Positions 21,545 to 32,820 of a stretch of DNA of 64,000 nt are shown in pieces. Both the position numbers and the translations under genes were made by a program. Positions within the stretch are counted from its first letter, which is position 1. Every line of letters starts with the position of its first letter. A model generated the notes under the pieces. That model searched no databases and was not told the DNA's origin. It was given only the letters and a program-made list of their open reading frames with translations. Source of the stretch: Hypericum androsaemum (lineage: Eukaryota > Streptophyta > Magnoliopsida > Malpighiales > Hypericaceae); assembly GCA_963995505.1 (NCBI GenBank), contig OZ023190.1, positions 12,456,092 through 12,520,091 of the forward strand. Direction: 5' to 3'.

Positions 21545-22440
21545 TCACCTCGTGCTCGCTCGCTCGTGTTGTGTTCACTCGCTCACCTCATGCTTGCTCG
21601 CTCGCTCACGTGGTGCTCGCTCGCTCATCTCGTGCTCGCTCGCTCACGTCCTGCTCGCTCGCTAAGGATCATCGCATTTTGGTAAAAAAATCACAGATTC
21701 TGACTCAGACCTCTGATTGAGGTGATTCAAGTTGCTCAGACCTACAACTTTATTATTTATAGTGTCTTCAAATTCAGAGCGGAAGGAGGTCAAAGGTCCA
21801 TTTGAAGACGAGCTCGCTCACATTGTGCTCGTTTGCTCACATGGTGCTCGCTTGCTCACTTGCTTACTTCATGCTCACTTGCCCACATTGTGCTCGCTTG
21901 CTCACATGGTGCTCGCTCGCTCACCTCATTCTCGCTCGCTTGGTCGGGGTGCTCGTTCGATCGGGGTGCTTGCTCGCTCAGAATGCTCGCTCGCTCGATC
22001 GATCGAGGTGCTCGCTCTGTCAGGGTGCTCGCTCGCTCAATCAGGGTGTTCGCTCGCTCGCTCGTCTGCGGTACTTGCTCGCTCACTATGTGCTCGCTCG
22101 GTGCCGCCCGCTCAATGCTTGCTCGGTGCCGCCCGCTCGCTCGGTGCTCGCTTAGTGCTGCTCGCTTGGTACCTCTCGTTCGGTGCTGGCTCGCTCGCTC
22201 AGTGTTCACTCGGTGTTCGCTCGGTGTTCACTTGGTGCCTCTCGTTCGGTGCTGGCTCGCTCGCTCGGTGTTCACTCGGTGCTGGCTCACTCGCTCGGTG
22301 TTCACTCGGTGTTCACTCGGTGCTCGCTCGCTTGCTCGATGTTTACTCGATGTCGCTCGCCTGATCCTCGCTTGGTGTTCACTCGATGCCGCTTGCTCAA
22401 TGCTCGCTTAGTGCCGCTCGCTCGTTCGGTGCTCGCTCAT
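21545..22440. repeat. CTCGCT-rich degenerate array
   Basis: Some 900 bases dominated by GCTCGCTCGCTCA-like words, interrupted near 21690-21810 by a non-repetitive module. The repetition holds several frames open at once on both strands (up to 210 codons), giving Ala/Arg/Ser/Leu-rich translations; these are not genes. Confidence 0.9.
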
Positions 22441-22529
22441 TGGGCTTTGAGAGATAACATTTTTTTGGCAGAAACATTCGAGATGACCCGGAACAAAGAG
22501 GATGCCTCAATGAGGTGGTTTCTCATCAT

Positions 22530-22870
22530 TAGTCGGAAGCCAAGTTGGCATTGTCAAAGGCGGTTTGTGTTTTACATTATGAGCCAGAGCCAAGTTGGCA
22601 TCATCGATATGACTAAGGCAGTTTGTATTTTTCATTATGAGCCGGAGCCAAGTTGGCATGGTCAAAGATGGTTTGAGTTTTCCATCATGAGTCGGTAGCT
22701 AAGTCGGTATTGTATAAGGCAGTTTCGGTCTCCATCATGAGTCGGTAGCCAAGTCGGCATTGTCTAAGGCAGTTTCGGTTTCCATCATGAGCTAGAGCCA
22801 AATTGGCATCATCTAAAGACAGTTTCGGTTTTCATCATGAGCCGGAGCCAAGTTGGCATCATTTCGGCAT
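22530..22870. repeat. ~60-bp minisatellite (AGCCGGAGCCAAGTTGGCAT)
   Basis: Six or so units containing AGCCAAGTTGGCAT and TTTCCATCATGAG in order, spaced about 60 bases, ending just upstream of the LTR TATA box. Confidence 0.85.
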
Positions 22871-22873
22871 CTT

Positions 22874-22883
22874 CTATATAAGG
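22874..22883 (+). promoter_or_regulatory. LTR TATA box (solo LTR A)
   Basis: CTATATAAGG, about 210 bases before the LTR end, matched by CTATATAAAA at the same relative place in solo LTR B. Confidence 0.65.
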
Positions 22884-23090
22884 AGGGCCCGGGCACGAGA
22901 CCAAGACATCATCAATCAACCACACAACCAACTACTTTATTTTTACTTGTATCATTTTTCTTTTCGTAGCGTAGCTTTAGTCGTCCGTGGAACTTTTTTC
23001 ACCCATTCTGTTAGACCGATCTTGGGACGATCACTCCGGACCGTCTCGGAAAGTCTTGCGTTCTTGTACCACTTTTTCCACAATAGACTT

Positions 23091-23450
23091 ATAGCTTTTC
23101 TGAATCGTAAGCGGTGATTTAGCAACCGTTATCAAGTTTAGTTGGTCTTTTCAAAATCAATATGGTAGACTTTTTAAATACCCTTTTTTGTTTTTTTTTT
23201 CACCACATTGTCTTAAAAATTACAACTACACACCTCGAATATTTACACCAAATAATAACAAAGTTACTACTTGTTAATTACATGTATAATCTTCTGATCT
23301 CGTAGATATTCTATGTACAAAAGTAAATCTTAGTGCCTAAATTCCGTAATCAAGTTTGACCATCTAAGACACTGTGAACTCGATATGTAAGAACATGAGT
23401 GAGAAGTTCCTAGTTGCACTTTTCACCTTGAAAATTAACTTTCCTCATTT
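23091..23450. other. Intergenic spacer
   Basis: No gene seen. Around 23240-23280 it resembles the first bases of the window. Confidence 0.5.
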
Positions 23451-23453
23451 TCT

Positions 23454-23527
23454 GAGATTGTAGTTCAATTGGTCAAAGCACCACCCTGTCAAGACGAAAA
23501 TTGCGGGTTCAAACCCCGTAAGTCCTG
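23454..23527 (+). pseudogene. trnD-GUC: Organellar trnD(GUC)-like tRNA pseudogene
   Basis: The 74 bases follow the plastid-type tRNA-Asp closely: TGTAGTTCAATTGGTCAAAG in the D-arm, anticodon loop CTGTCAA with anticodon GTC, and T-arm GCGGGTTCAAACCCCGT. The acceptor stem has two mismatches (A55-C25 and G60-A20 in the last digits), and the anticodon stem is weakened (CACCC versus ACGAA). This is organelle DNA inserted into the nucleus, not a working nuclear tRNA. Plant mitochondria carry a plastid-derived trnD too, so plastid or mitochondrial origin is open. Confidence 0.85.
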
Positions 23528-23790
23528 ACAAGATAGAAAAAATATTCTCTCCATTTTCTGGGGGCACTGAGCTAATAGCCCGTCGTGCGGGCCTCGTAGA
23601 TTTGGGCCGGGGAAACCGTCTACGAAAAGGTCTCCTTTTTTAAGAAAAGAGCGTTCGGGCTTAAGAGAGAGTTGTTTGGATTTATCCATAATTCCGAGAC
23701 AAGGACCAATCTTCTTTAAAAATGACTCACTCTAGGTAAAAAGTTCCACCCCGGTCCGTTTGAAGGGAGACGAGCCATAATGGAATAGAG
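23528..23790. other. Probable organelle-derived flank of the trnD copy
   Basis: GC content rises here (for example GCCCGTCGTGCGGGCCTCG near 23578) relative to the AT-rich surroundings, which suggests the inserted organelle piece extends to about 23780. I recognise no organelle gene in it. Confidence 0.4.
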
Positions 23791-24335
23791 ATGACTGACA
23801 CAGTATATATTCCACGTGACACAGCAAATCTAAGTTACCCAAGTGGCCAACTTTTTAATTCGATCTCATTTTGGTCGGTAGGCGAATTCCCGTATTGTAT
23901 GCACACTTGTGTTAGTACTATTAATGCAGTGTTTGGAGTAACAATATACGAATCAGCTGAAGTACCCATATCCATGCCAAGTCTCTATTGCCCTACTGTC
24001 CATGTTGCCACTTACATTGAATTGTAACACTCCGCTCCTCGTACTTTATGTACGTTATATGATGCTACAAAAATTAACAATATTTTTTACTTATGTGTTA
24101 CTCTACAGTGGAAAAAATGTAACATGTTATGCCCTGAAACTTAATTTCAATGACAAATGTGGAGGTTTCGAAATTGAGATCGAAAATCCGAATTTAAATA
24201 TCAAGATGGTGAAACTAGTAAAAGTATGTAACTAAAACTAGTAAAAGTATGTAACTAAGTGATGGATGGATGGTAAATCTCAAAAAGAAAACAAGTCAAA
24301 ACGTTTTCAAAGGATATTTAGGTTTATAGCACAAG
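23791..24335. other. Intergenic DNA, no gene seen
   Basis: Two open stretches of 77-78 codons (23791-24027 and 24002-24235) have no recognisable domain and overlap out of frame. I do not call them genes. A 19-base duplication, ACTAGTAAAAGTATGTAAC, sits near 24214-24256. Confidence 0.5.
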
Positions 24336-24347
24336 TAATATAAAAAA

Positions 24348-24864
24348 ATGGTGCGGTTTGATTGACTTGGCTATCTCGACTTGGTGTGGTCTGCAAAGGG
24401 GTGGAATGGAGGAGAAGGTTTGGTATTTGTTGTTGGGAGCTATTATGTGGAGTATTTGGTTGCATCGGAACCGAGTAATTTTTGATGAAAATTAATGTGA
24501 TTGGGAGTTTCTCAAGCATTCTATCTACTTTCGTACGCGCGAATAGCTTTTGTGGTCCCATTCTCTTCGGAATATAGGTAATCAGGAACTTGATCTTTTT
24601 TGGGACTCCTTAAAAGTAAGATGAAGTGGGGTTGCTTCTCTCGGGTTAGGATTGGGCCCTTGTAAATAGCGAATCTATTTACTATTAATTTTTCGGATGG
24701 ACAACCATGGTTAGCCGTGGCCTACGTTGGTGTTCGTCCTTCGGTGGGTGGGTGTAGATACTTAGTTTGGTCTGGGTAGCTCGCAGTAGTTTTTGCTGTT
24801 TGGTTTTTTTTTTGTATTTTTCCTTACTTCTTTCTTTTAATAAAGCATTTTACCTAAAAAAAAA
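24348..24864 (+). mobile_element. 5'-truncated LINE insertion
   Basis: A perfect 12-bp duplication TAATATAAAAAA flanks it (24336-24347 and 24865-24876), and it ends in a poly(A) run. The first part encodes the C-terminal end of a plant LINE reverse-transcriptase polyprotein (VWYLLLGAIMWSIWLHRNRV, then IFDEN) in the frame through 24412. Two stops (TAA and TAG) interrupt it, followed by a ~250-base 3' UTR. Truncated at the 5' side during insertion, so only the last tenth of a LINE is present. Confidence 0.88.
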
Positions 24865-24877
24865 TAATATAAAAAAT

Positions 24878-25470
24878 AACTAAAGATTATGGTTCAATAA
24901 GAGAGAAGAGAAATTATTTAGGTTAAATATACTTGAGTACTATGTATTATAGCAAATAGATACTTTGCATCTGGTGATCTTGAAATCCATCATTTCTTCG
25001 TGGCCGCGGCGTCAGGTCAGATAATATAGATGGAAGAGGAGAGGAGAACTTAATGGATTTATGGAAGGAGGTAAAAAATTCAAAACCTTGCCCAAACTCT
25101 AAGAAGATAGAAGATTCAAAACCGTGCCCAAATTTGGAGAAGATGGAATTGAGGAAGAAGGAAGGAATTTAAAAAGAAAATAAATAAAAAACGTAATTTT
25201 GGATAGGAAAAAAAATTATTGGATGCATCAGATTTTTTTAATTAATTGTGGACTAAATTGGCCTGTCCGTCACAATATTGCCACATCAGCTCCGTTCATT
25301 GGAAAGTTGAAGTTATCCAAAACACATATGACCGGAAATAAACACCGGACACATATAATTTTTTTAGGTATTTTGAAATATAGGATGCAAAATATATATT
25401 TTCTTTAACACAAGGTACTCAACTGTATTTAATTAAATTATTTTCATCCTTTCTCATCATAATTAATAAT
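24878..25470. other. Intergenic DNA, no gene seen
   Basis: AT-rich with a near-duplicate phrase (TTCAAAACCTTGCCCAAACT and TTCAAAACCGTGCCCAAATT at ~25078 and ~25112). No gene recognised. Confidence 0.55.
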
Positions 25471-25471
25471 T

Positions 25472-25755
25472 AGATAAATTATTCTCAGATCTTTGGTTTA
25501 TATTTTTATTACTCGCAGGTCCCTGACTTTCAGAAATAGTTTATGAGGTCCCTGTTTTTAAAGAAAATATTGGTCTGAGGTCCCTAGTCACCGGATCGGA
25601 GATTTTCTCCGGAGATTTTCAAGAAGATCTGTCCGGTGACTAGGGACCTCAGACCAATATTTTCTTAAAAAGGAGAGACCTCATACACTATGTTCGAAAG
25701 CCAGGGACCTGCAAATAATAAAACTATAAACCAGAGATCTGAGGGTAATTTGCCC
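25472..25755. mobile_element. Fold-back MULE-type MITE (284 bp)
   Basis: Almost the entire element is a palindrome: TATTGGTCTGAGGTCCCTAG near 25569 is mirrored by CTAGGGACCTCAGACCAATA near 25643. The right end inverted reads GGGCAAATTACCCTCAG, the same terminus as the element at 18501. Flanks are TTAATAATT (25463-25471) and TTAATGATT (25756-25764), 8 of 9 matching. It encodes nothing. Confidence 0.83.
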
Positions 25756-25764
25756 TTAATGATT

Positions 25765-26753
25765 TGTGACTTGTCGTCAGGTTGCACGGGCGACCGCTGT
25801 CAGCGATTCTGATCATCTGCTGCTTTGTGCCTTACATGCGTCCGTGTTGCTCTGTTTATACAATATCCATTCCAACCCTAAGGTTGCGTTTGGTACAACA
25901 TTCTTTGATTTTCTATAATTCATTCTCGGGATTTATGAATTGTAATAAATTAAAATTTTTAGAATACAATATTGTTAAATTTGTTAATATTAATTTTTTC
26001 ACAATTTAAAATTCTGTTAGAACTTTAATTTGAATTAGTCAGTTTAATATATTTTTTAAATATAATATTGTTTTAATTAATACAGAATTATACGGCTTAG
26101 AAGAAAGTATAAATCTCAACCGAGTGGGAAATATAGTTTAGTTATTGTTGAGTGTGGCGATAAATTGGTGAATATGGCCGGCGCCACTGTATTGGCGATC
26201 CCCAATGGTGCGAACAGATTTTTTCAGTTTAGTTTTGACTTTTTATTTCGGATTCGTAATTTAACTTAGATAGATTTTTTTATACCAAAAAGTTGTCCAT
26301 TATATAAGGACGTGTTACCCAAGAGTTTTGTATGGCTTTGTGACTCGGATCTATCAATAAATTTTTTCTTTTCTCCTCGTGGACAGCATTAGGCCGAATC
26401 ACGTAATCTCTTGTGTCCGTGTTCTTTGCGTATTCTTGTTCTCTCGTTGTTGAATTCCATGATTTAGAAACTGTTAACAACGTTAAACAATTACCTAGCG
26501 ATAGCCCATTTTATATCAACTGATTGGTAGTTGTTGTGAATTAACAAAATATTTTGAATTAAGCTTTAAAAATGCATTTTTGTTAAGATTTGGTTGAGAG
26601 TTCTGTCACAATTTGAGGCATTGTTAAACTTATTTGAATTGATTATCACCATTAATTTCGAAAAAATGTTACTACAATGCTATCCGAGAGATTAAAGCAG
26701 AAAATTCGGCTACCTAATATGAGACGAATCCCTTTATGATATAACTGAGACCA
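25765..26753. other. Intergenic DNA, no gene seen
   Basis: AT-rich. Short open frames only, none with a recognisable domain. Confidence 0.55.
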
Positions 26754-26763
26754 TTATAAAGTA

Positions 26764-27525
26764 GGGAAAAGTCTCATTTAGTACTCTGTAATTTTACGTT
26801 TTCAGAATTAAGGCCATGTGATTTCAAATTGGGAATTTAGTTCTCTGTGATTTACACATTTTTTTCCGGGCAGGTCCAATGTAGCTGCCCGCCCTAGTTG
26901 GATTGCCATGTTATAGACTTTGTCCACGTGTCACGCCAACTATACCCAATCCATGTTCTTGGTTGAGTATATGGAAAATATCAAAACCATCTCTATGTTA
27001 TTAATATTTTTCAAAAACTCCTTCATCCCTAACATCCCTTCCTTCTCTCTCCTCTCACCTTTCTCCCTCTCCTTCGTCCCCATTTCTTCCCCCCACTTCC
27101 AGAAATTAAACCATCTTCTCCAAAAACTCCATCACCTTATCGTCACCATCAAGGTGATGGGGGGTTTTGGAGAAGATGGTTGAATTTCTGGAAGTGGGAG
27201 GAAGAGATGGGGATGAAGGAGAGGGAGAAAGGTGAGAGGAGAGAGAAGGAAGGGAGGTTAAGGATGAAGCAGTTTTTGAAAAAATTAATAACATAGGGAT
27301 GGTTTTGATATTTTCCATATAATCAACCAAGAGTATGGATTGGGTATAATTGGCGTGACACGTGGACAAAGGTCTATGACATGGCAATCCAACTAGGGCG
27401 GGTTGCTGCCTTGGACCTGCCTAAGAAAAAGTGTGTAAATCACAGGGGACAGAATTCCTAATTTAAAACTACATGGCCTTAATTTTGAAAACGTGAAATT
27501 ACAGGATACTAAATGAGACTTTTTC
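26764..27525. mobile_element. Fold-back MULE-type MITE (762 bp)
   Basis: A near-perfect snapback: arms of about 375 bases (26764-27140 and 27150-27525) pair along their length. The ends read inward as GGGAAAAGTCTCATTTAGTA and GAAAAAGTCTCATTTAGTA. A perfect duplication TTATAAAGTA (26754-26763 and 27526-27535) flanks it, 9-10 bp as for MULEs. The TIR order of words (TTTAGTACT, then AATTAAGGCCATGTG) resembles the Pack-MULE at 60985. The 82-93-codon open frames inside are palindrome artefacts. Confidence 0.9.
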
Positions 27526-27535
27526 TTATAAAGTA

Positions 27536-30500
27536 TGAGTGCTATTTTTTTATAATGCATAATATTGGGACACTAGTAAATTGAGTAATTTATATTTGAA
27601 CCATCTATTAACTATGGTTGGTGTCAATCTCACATTACAAATTTTTTATAATATTATTATATTTATAAAACTCGAATTCAAAATTTCTTAAAAACTTTCC
27701 GGTGGAAACAATTGTAGGTGGAACGGTACGGCGTTGGACAAGGAAAGGCAAATTGTTTGTATGCGTAATTATGGGTATCAGCTTTTAGGGGGTCAGCGAA
27801 CAGCCTGTTCAATTAGCCGCCTCCCTCCCAACAATGATAATGAGAGTAGGTATGGGCCGTTGGATCTTTGTTTTATGAATGCAGAGATGGGCCCCCATCC
27901 ACCACTGCCTGTCTTATGTGCTTTCAAGGGCCCAATTCGCAATTATCACGCATCACATGTTCCGGTGACCCCATTACACCAAGCTTATCAAAATCGGGAT
28001 CGCACTAAAGATCGTTTGGACATAAAGAAAGCGTAGATCGTAGGATCGTAACACGGATCGTAAGATCTACCAAATAGATAAAATTATAGAAATAACTAAA
28101 ATTAATAATCTTTTCATAATTATTTTTCACTAATACCTAATTTTTCTTCATAAATTTTTACACAAAAATCTCAGTTCAATATATTTTTTAATGGTAATCA
28201 ACTACATATCTATTATTAAAATGTTAAATAAAAGATAACTCCTTATTCTTCTCTCTCTTCACTGGAAGCGTTGAGAAACATCCTACTGCTCTAACTCGTA
28301 GATCTCAGGATCTTAGGAATTATCACTCAGATCCCACGGATCCCACTCAACTCCAGATCTTGCATAGGCTCCGACTGGTTTTGCTTATGGTGAATTATAA
28401 AATCCTAAGATCCCAGGAATTAACTATAGATCCTAACAACCTTGCATTACACCTTTCCAACTTATACGAACGCTAATATACCCGATTTTAATAGAACTCT
28501 GAAGTTAAATACATTTACACGAAACTAAGATAGGTGTTCGTATTGCATCCTGGCTCCCAAAAAAATGTTCTCAAAACATGCATGTGGTAGCAACCATTTT
28601 GTTATCAGATGTTAGATAAGGTGGTGTAGTTGATTAAACCTAATACCAGAACGGTAATGCTGACTATTCAGAGGTTGATTGATGTCAACATGAATAGTGC
28701 ATGTAGTATCAACTAATTCAAAATTAATATTTCTTAGTTCGAGTTCTTTTCATGTTATTAACATTCCAGGATAGAAAGCGAAGTCGGTACGGTACCTCTA
28801 TGACAGGGCAGTGCAATTTGGAAAACAGGTGTTGGTCCACTGAAAATCGTGCATCGTCCAACTCCGATTGCCGAAATGGAAATGGGATTGGGAAGCAGTC
28901 TTGGCTTGGTGGATAAGGAATGGACATGTGGTATTTAGTGGTACTATAGCTACTAGGTCCAAAAATAACGTGGTACTTGCTAGTCAAGTACTATTCAAGT
29001 GGGCTACAGCAAGGTCCAGAGCCCATTCCATGTGGCGGGAGGTACCGGAGATGGCAAGTAATCCAAGAGTCAATGAGACATCTGAGAATAACATTTTATC
29101 AAACAGCGAGGACTGGAAAATAATTTTTGAAACAATGAAGACATCTTTAGTAATTTGTATGTACGATAGGAGCCGGAGAACTATTTGCGGTTTATAAATT
29201 GACAAAAATTCAGATTTTCTGGAATTTTTTATGTATCGAATTGGCTAACTTTTTGGAACGAACATCAGCAACTCTCATCAGAAGATCATTCGTTTCCCTT
29301 TCCCCTCTTTATTTCATCTACTTGTAAAAAAAACGACCTGCCAGCTTTATTCGTGACGTTGGAACCCCAGAACTAGAAGAGCCCGAAAGAAAAAGGACCC
29401 GTTAGCTTTATGATAGCCCATCAAACCTAGAAGCTCAATAGTAGCGTAAGAAACGTAAAAGTCCATTACTGGACCAAGGTAACCTTCCCATTCTTCAGTC
29501 GGTAATTGTGTAATCCATTATACTTTTTGGGCCCATCAAATAGTCTACTTACGTCAATAGCACCGATCTGAGTTGTTTAAAGTTTACTCATTTAAGAAAA
29601 TATTGAGTTAAAACCTCAATCAGTTAAAAGAATAAAATTGGTTGATATTATGATAATTCTAATAAGTATAGATATCATTTATGAACACATTGAAATAGAT
29701 AAAATTGCTTCGAAATTTTATTAAGGTTAAAACGATCTTTCAAGTAGCTTTTAGTACCACCCGCGGTAAAAAGAAAGCATAGTCAAGATTTAATGGAACG
29801 GTCTCGACCTAGTTGTGATTACTAATATCGTTGTTGTCCTAAATAGATTAGATGAAGACAACTTTGTATTTTTTTTTTCAATTTTCCGAGTTTCATGACT
29901 CTCTCATACTTAATATTTCAAATAGCATGTTCCTACCGGTCGCTTCGTGACCCGAAATAAATAGTGGGTTGTTTTCCAAAAAAAAAATCCGGATGACAAT
30001 CGGATTGACTAGTAATCTACCCAAAATAACATTTTAGGTTTCATTAGAATTTTTTGATAAGAAGGTTTTATTAGATTAAAAATGATGAAATTAAGATTTT
30101 CGATACTTATTAATTATAGATTTTATAATAAAATTAGAAGATACTTAGCATTTTAATATTAAATATAATTAATGATATATATTATTTAAAAACTTCCAGG
30201 CTCACCAGTGATTTGACCGTCTGGACCGATCAGACCATGTAACAAAGAAATCCGGATTACTCAGTCTGTTTTTTAAAACATTGCATATACTCTGTCTAGT
30301 ACGACTATCAAGTTTTTTTTAATCAATAAATTCTTTGTATTGATCACCAAGATGAGTACAAATTTACAATATTGTCTGACGAATTAGACCGAATAATCAC
30401 AGAAGTACCATAATTCAAGCTAATTTAAAATACGCGAATTCAACAATAATGTTAAGTCTTGGTTACATAGAATCTTGATCAATTTTGACCAGATTAACCA

Positions 30501-31020
30501 TTCTCATGCGTTATAAACAACCCGTGTAACTGCCACTTCCACTGAAAATGGATTTGGATTCAGGGGGGACTACATAAAAATTATCCCCATGGTATGGACT
30601 AAATATGGGCCTTTAGATTTGATCAAATTCTTTTTTTACAGATCTGATGGCCAGAATCTGTTGAGGGTATTTTCGAGCTTCCCCGCCGCTTCCCACCCAC
30701 CCCCCACCCCCTGCGTCCCCATTCTTTTTTTTCCCGCCGCCCCCCCTCCCTCCCTCCTTCCCTGCCGCTCCCCTCCCGCCGTCCCCGTTCATTTTTTTCT
30801 TGAAGTCTCATTCCCTCTTTTATTTAGTCCTTTTTTTGAGTTTTTTCCACCAGCTTTTTCGTTGATTATTTGGTCCGAAAGAAATGACCCATATGCTGTT
30901 TCGACTTTGATTATTGCTGGATTGGCCGATTTCATGTGGTTCTGATGATTTTGTATTTAAAGATTGAGACTTTATGTTGGTGTTTGGTTGTTGTTTGAAC
31001 TTAGTGCTTAAAATTCTAGC
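27536..31020. other. Intergenic DNA, no convincing gene
   Basis: Open stretches at 27734-28036 (100 codons), 28868-29197 (109 codons) and 30589-30945 (118 codons) show no known domain, and I see no splice-linked partners. The region 28020-28440 is rich in GATCGTAGGATC-like words, possibly a decayed element. Near 29930-29990 a sequence ending AGTGGGTTGTTTTCC plus poly(A) could be a short LINE tail. 30690-30790 is a C-rich low-complexity tract. Confidence 0.4.
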
Positions 31021-31026
31021 AAAAAT

Positions 31027-31380
31027 TCATAGATGAATGATACCAATATTAAAGTAGAATGATACCAATATCCTAGAACGATGATACCAATATTCGAGAA
31101 GAATGAAACCAATATTCGAGAAGAATGAAACCAATACATTCAAATGATATATATTTTCACTTATAATGGGATACCAATATTGGAGAAGATGAAAACCAAT
31201 ATCACAGTGGAATGAAACCAATATCATAGTAGAATGAAACCAATGTCATAGTAGAATGAAACCAATAACATAGTAGAATGAAACCAATATCATAGTAGAA
31301 TGAAACCAATATCATAGTAGAATGAAACCAATAGCATAGAAGATGGAAACCAATATCCGAGAAAATAGAAACCAATATTC
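31027..31380. repeat. 22-bp minisatellite
   Basis: Tandem units of AGAATGAAACCAATATCATA with a 2-base link, clearest from 31200 to 31340 (period 22), and more degenerate from 31027 to 31140. The minus-strand translation repeats LVSFYYDIGF, which is a repeat effect and not a protein. Confidence 0.92.
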
Positions 31381-31384
31381 TCAT

Positions 31385-32549
31385 ACTCGTATTTCCATAA
31401 ATTGTATTATTTTGCTAATATTTTTTTTAATTATTTTAATTATTGTATTTCTAATATTGTCCCTATCCCTTTCAGTGGGAATTACTCATGTCCCCACTGA
31501 ATTTGAACCCACTGAAGCTCCTCTTAAAAAATAGCTTTGTTCCTTAATACGACTATCAAGTTCAACTGGTAACTGATCACCGATGCCTACAAAGTAATTA
31601 ATACGACTTGAGAAGGGGAAATATATGGAAAAGAGTGTTACCAGTGACAAAGTGATTAAGATTATAATCATGGGTGCCATGATTTATCTCACAATATTTA
31701 TCACAGCACTTTGCACAATCCCTCTTGGAGTACTCGGGCCAGGTCCGAAATAGCAAAATTTTGGACTGTTTAGATCAAAGGAAGCGCGAGTGGCAAGAGG
31801 AGAAGAAGAAGGGAGAGGGAAAAAAGAAGAGGAGAAAGAAGAGGAGAAATAGGGAAAAAAGAAGAAGAAGAGTATGGAAAAGTGTGAATGGACCTTATCA
31901 AACGATCTATCTCTTATACTACATGGTCAGGAGTTGGGCTTTCACAACCCAATCTAGAGGCCCCCTCTCTGTCATCAATCATGAGTTCTTTTTGGTCGAA
32001 ATTACAGCATGAGTTTGACTCTTGGTGCAACGATAATTCAGAACCAAAATATTGTATAAATGAAAATACTTAATTATCAAAAAAATATTGTTGAGATGGT
32101 GCAATAATTCTAAACTATGTTGTTAAGAGTAGAAGCTGACCGAAATCAAACAAGTTTGCATTTATTTGGCCACAATAGTACGAATCATTACAAGACAAAC
32201 AATAGTGACAAAGGGTTATTGGAAAATGGGTTACTCCAAATATTTCCAAAAGTTAAAAGCTGTTGTATGAAATTGGTTTTGAAGTAGCCCAGTTAATTTT
32301 ATAACATATTAACATAAATAAAAACATGTCAACCAAGTGTAATTTGCGGTTCACGTGTCATCCTTTTTTCTTTTTGACTTTAACATATACCGCCCATCCC
32401 AAAATTTGAGAATACTTTTTTGCTAATAAAGTAGATTTATTGATTAAAACAAGAAGTGGTCATACTTAGGCGTATACAAATTGAGGTCGATTTCTTCTTG
32501 GCCGTACTGTGTGTCGGGAGGGAGGTGGCACGTGACCATCGTTGTCACT
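31385..32549. other. Intergenic DNA, no gene seen
   Basis: AT-rich, with a purine-rich GAAGAAGAAGGGAG tract at 31795-31880. No gene recognised. Confidence 0.55.
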
Positions 32550-32820
32550 CCTATCCCGTAGGAGCTTCTTGCTAGAAATTGGTTGATACATGTTCAACAT
32601 ACTTGTCGGGAGGGCAATTATGTGATCGATGTCTTCTCGAAACATCCCTTAACCAATTCCATGACTATATTGAGATGATGGTTCTTTTGTTGTCTTATTT
32701 AGATGTATACTTAAATAATTTGAGAAGGTTAGTCTATCCCATTGCATCCGTACGTTTCCAACTTTGTGTTGATGATAAAAGTTAGGGGATCTTTTATCCT
32801 CTCGTTTACAAAAAAAAATA
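32550..32820 (+). mobile_element. LINE 3' fragment with RNase H-like end
   Basis: In the frame through 32573 the translation RNWLIHVQHTCREGNYVIDV fits the HxxREGNxxAD motif at the end of plant LINE RNase H-like domains. A ~130-base tail and a poly(A) run (32809-32818) follow. Target duplications were not located. Stops occur downstream. Confidence 0.55.

Larger units (their letters stand above)
20796..23085 (+). mobile_element. Solo LTR A, minisatellite-rich family (2290 bp)
   Basis: Begins TGTTGAAGTACAAAAAT and ends CCACAATA (a terminal CA changed to TA). It is flanked by a perfect 5-bp duplication GACTT (20791-20795 and 23086-23090). Its start and its last ~250 bases match the element at 32994-34924: a TATA box, a CACAAC...CTTTA leader, a TCGTAGC/TAGCG stretch and a GGACGA-CAC-TC-GGACCGTC motif near the end. 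No internal coding region flanks it, which is the signature of LTR-LTR recombination. The interior is filled with tandem arrays. Confidence 0.85.

Noticed and set aside
21732..22698. Long open frames (up to 210 codons) rich in Ala, Arg, Ser and Leu
   Set aside because: They arise from the CTCGCT array, which is open in several frames at once, with no conserved start, domain or codon pattern.
23454..23527. Functional nuclear tRNA-Asp gene
   Set aside because: The sequence follows the organellar tRNA, has acceptor and anticodon stem mismatches, and sits in probable organelle-derived DNA.
26920..27387. Two mirrored open frames of 87 and 93 codons
   Set aside because: They are palindromic shadows within the fold-back MITE and encode related strings on opposite strands.
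27734..28036. 100-codon open frame
   Set aside because: No domain, no splice partners and no repeats; length is within chance for such a window. Left uncalled.
30589..30945. 118-codon Pro/Phe-rich open frame
   Set aside because: It covers a C-rich low-complexity tract (30690-30790) with no recognisable domain.
31027..31384. Repetitive minus-strand peptide resembling a membrane protein
   Set aside because: It is the translation of a 22-bp minisatellite.
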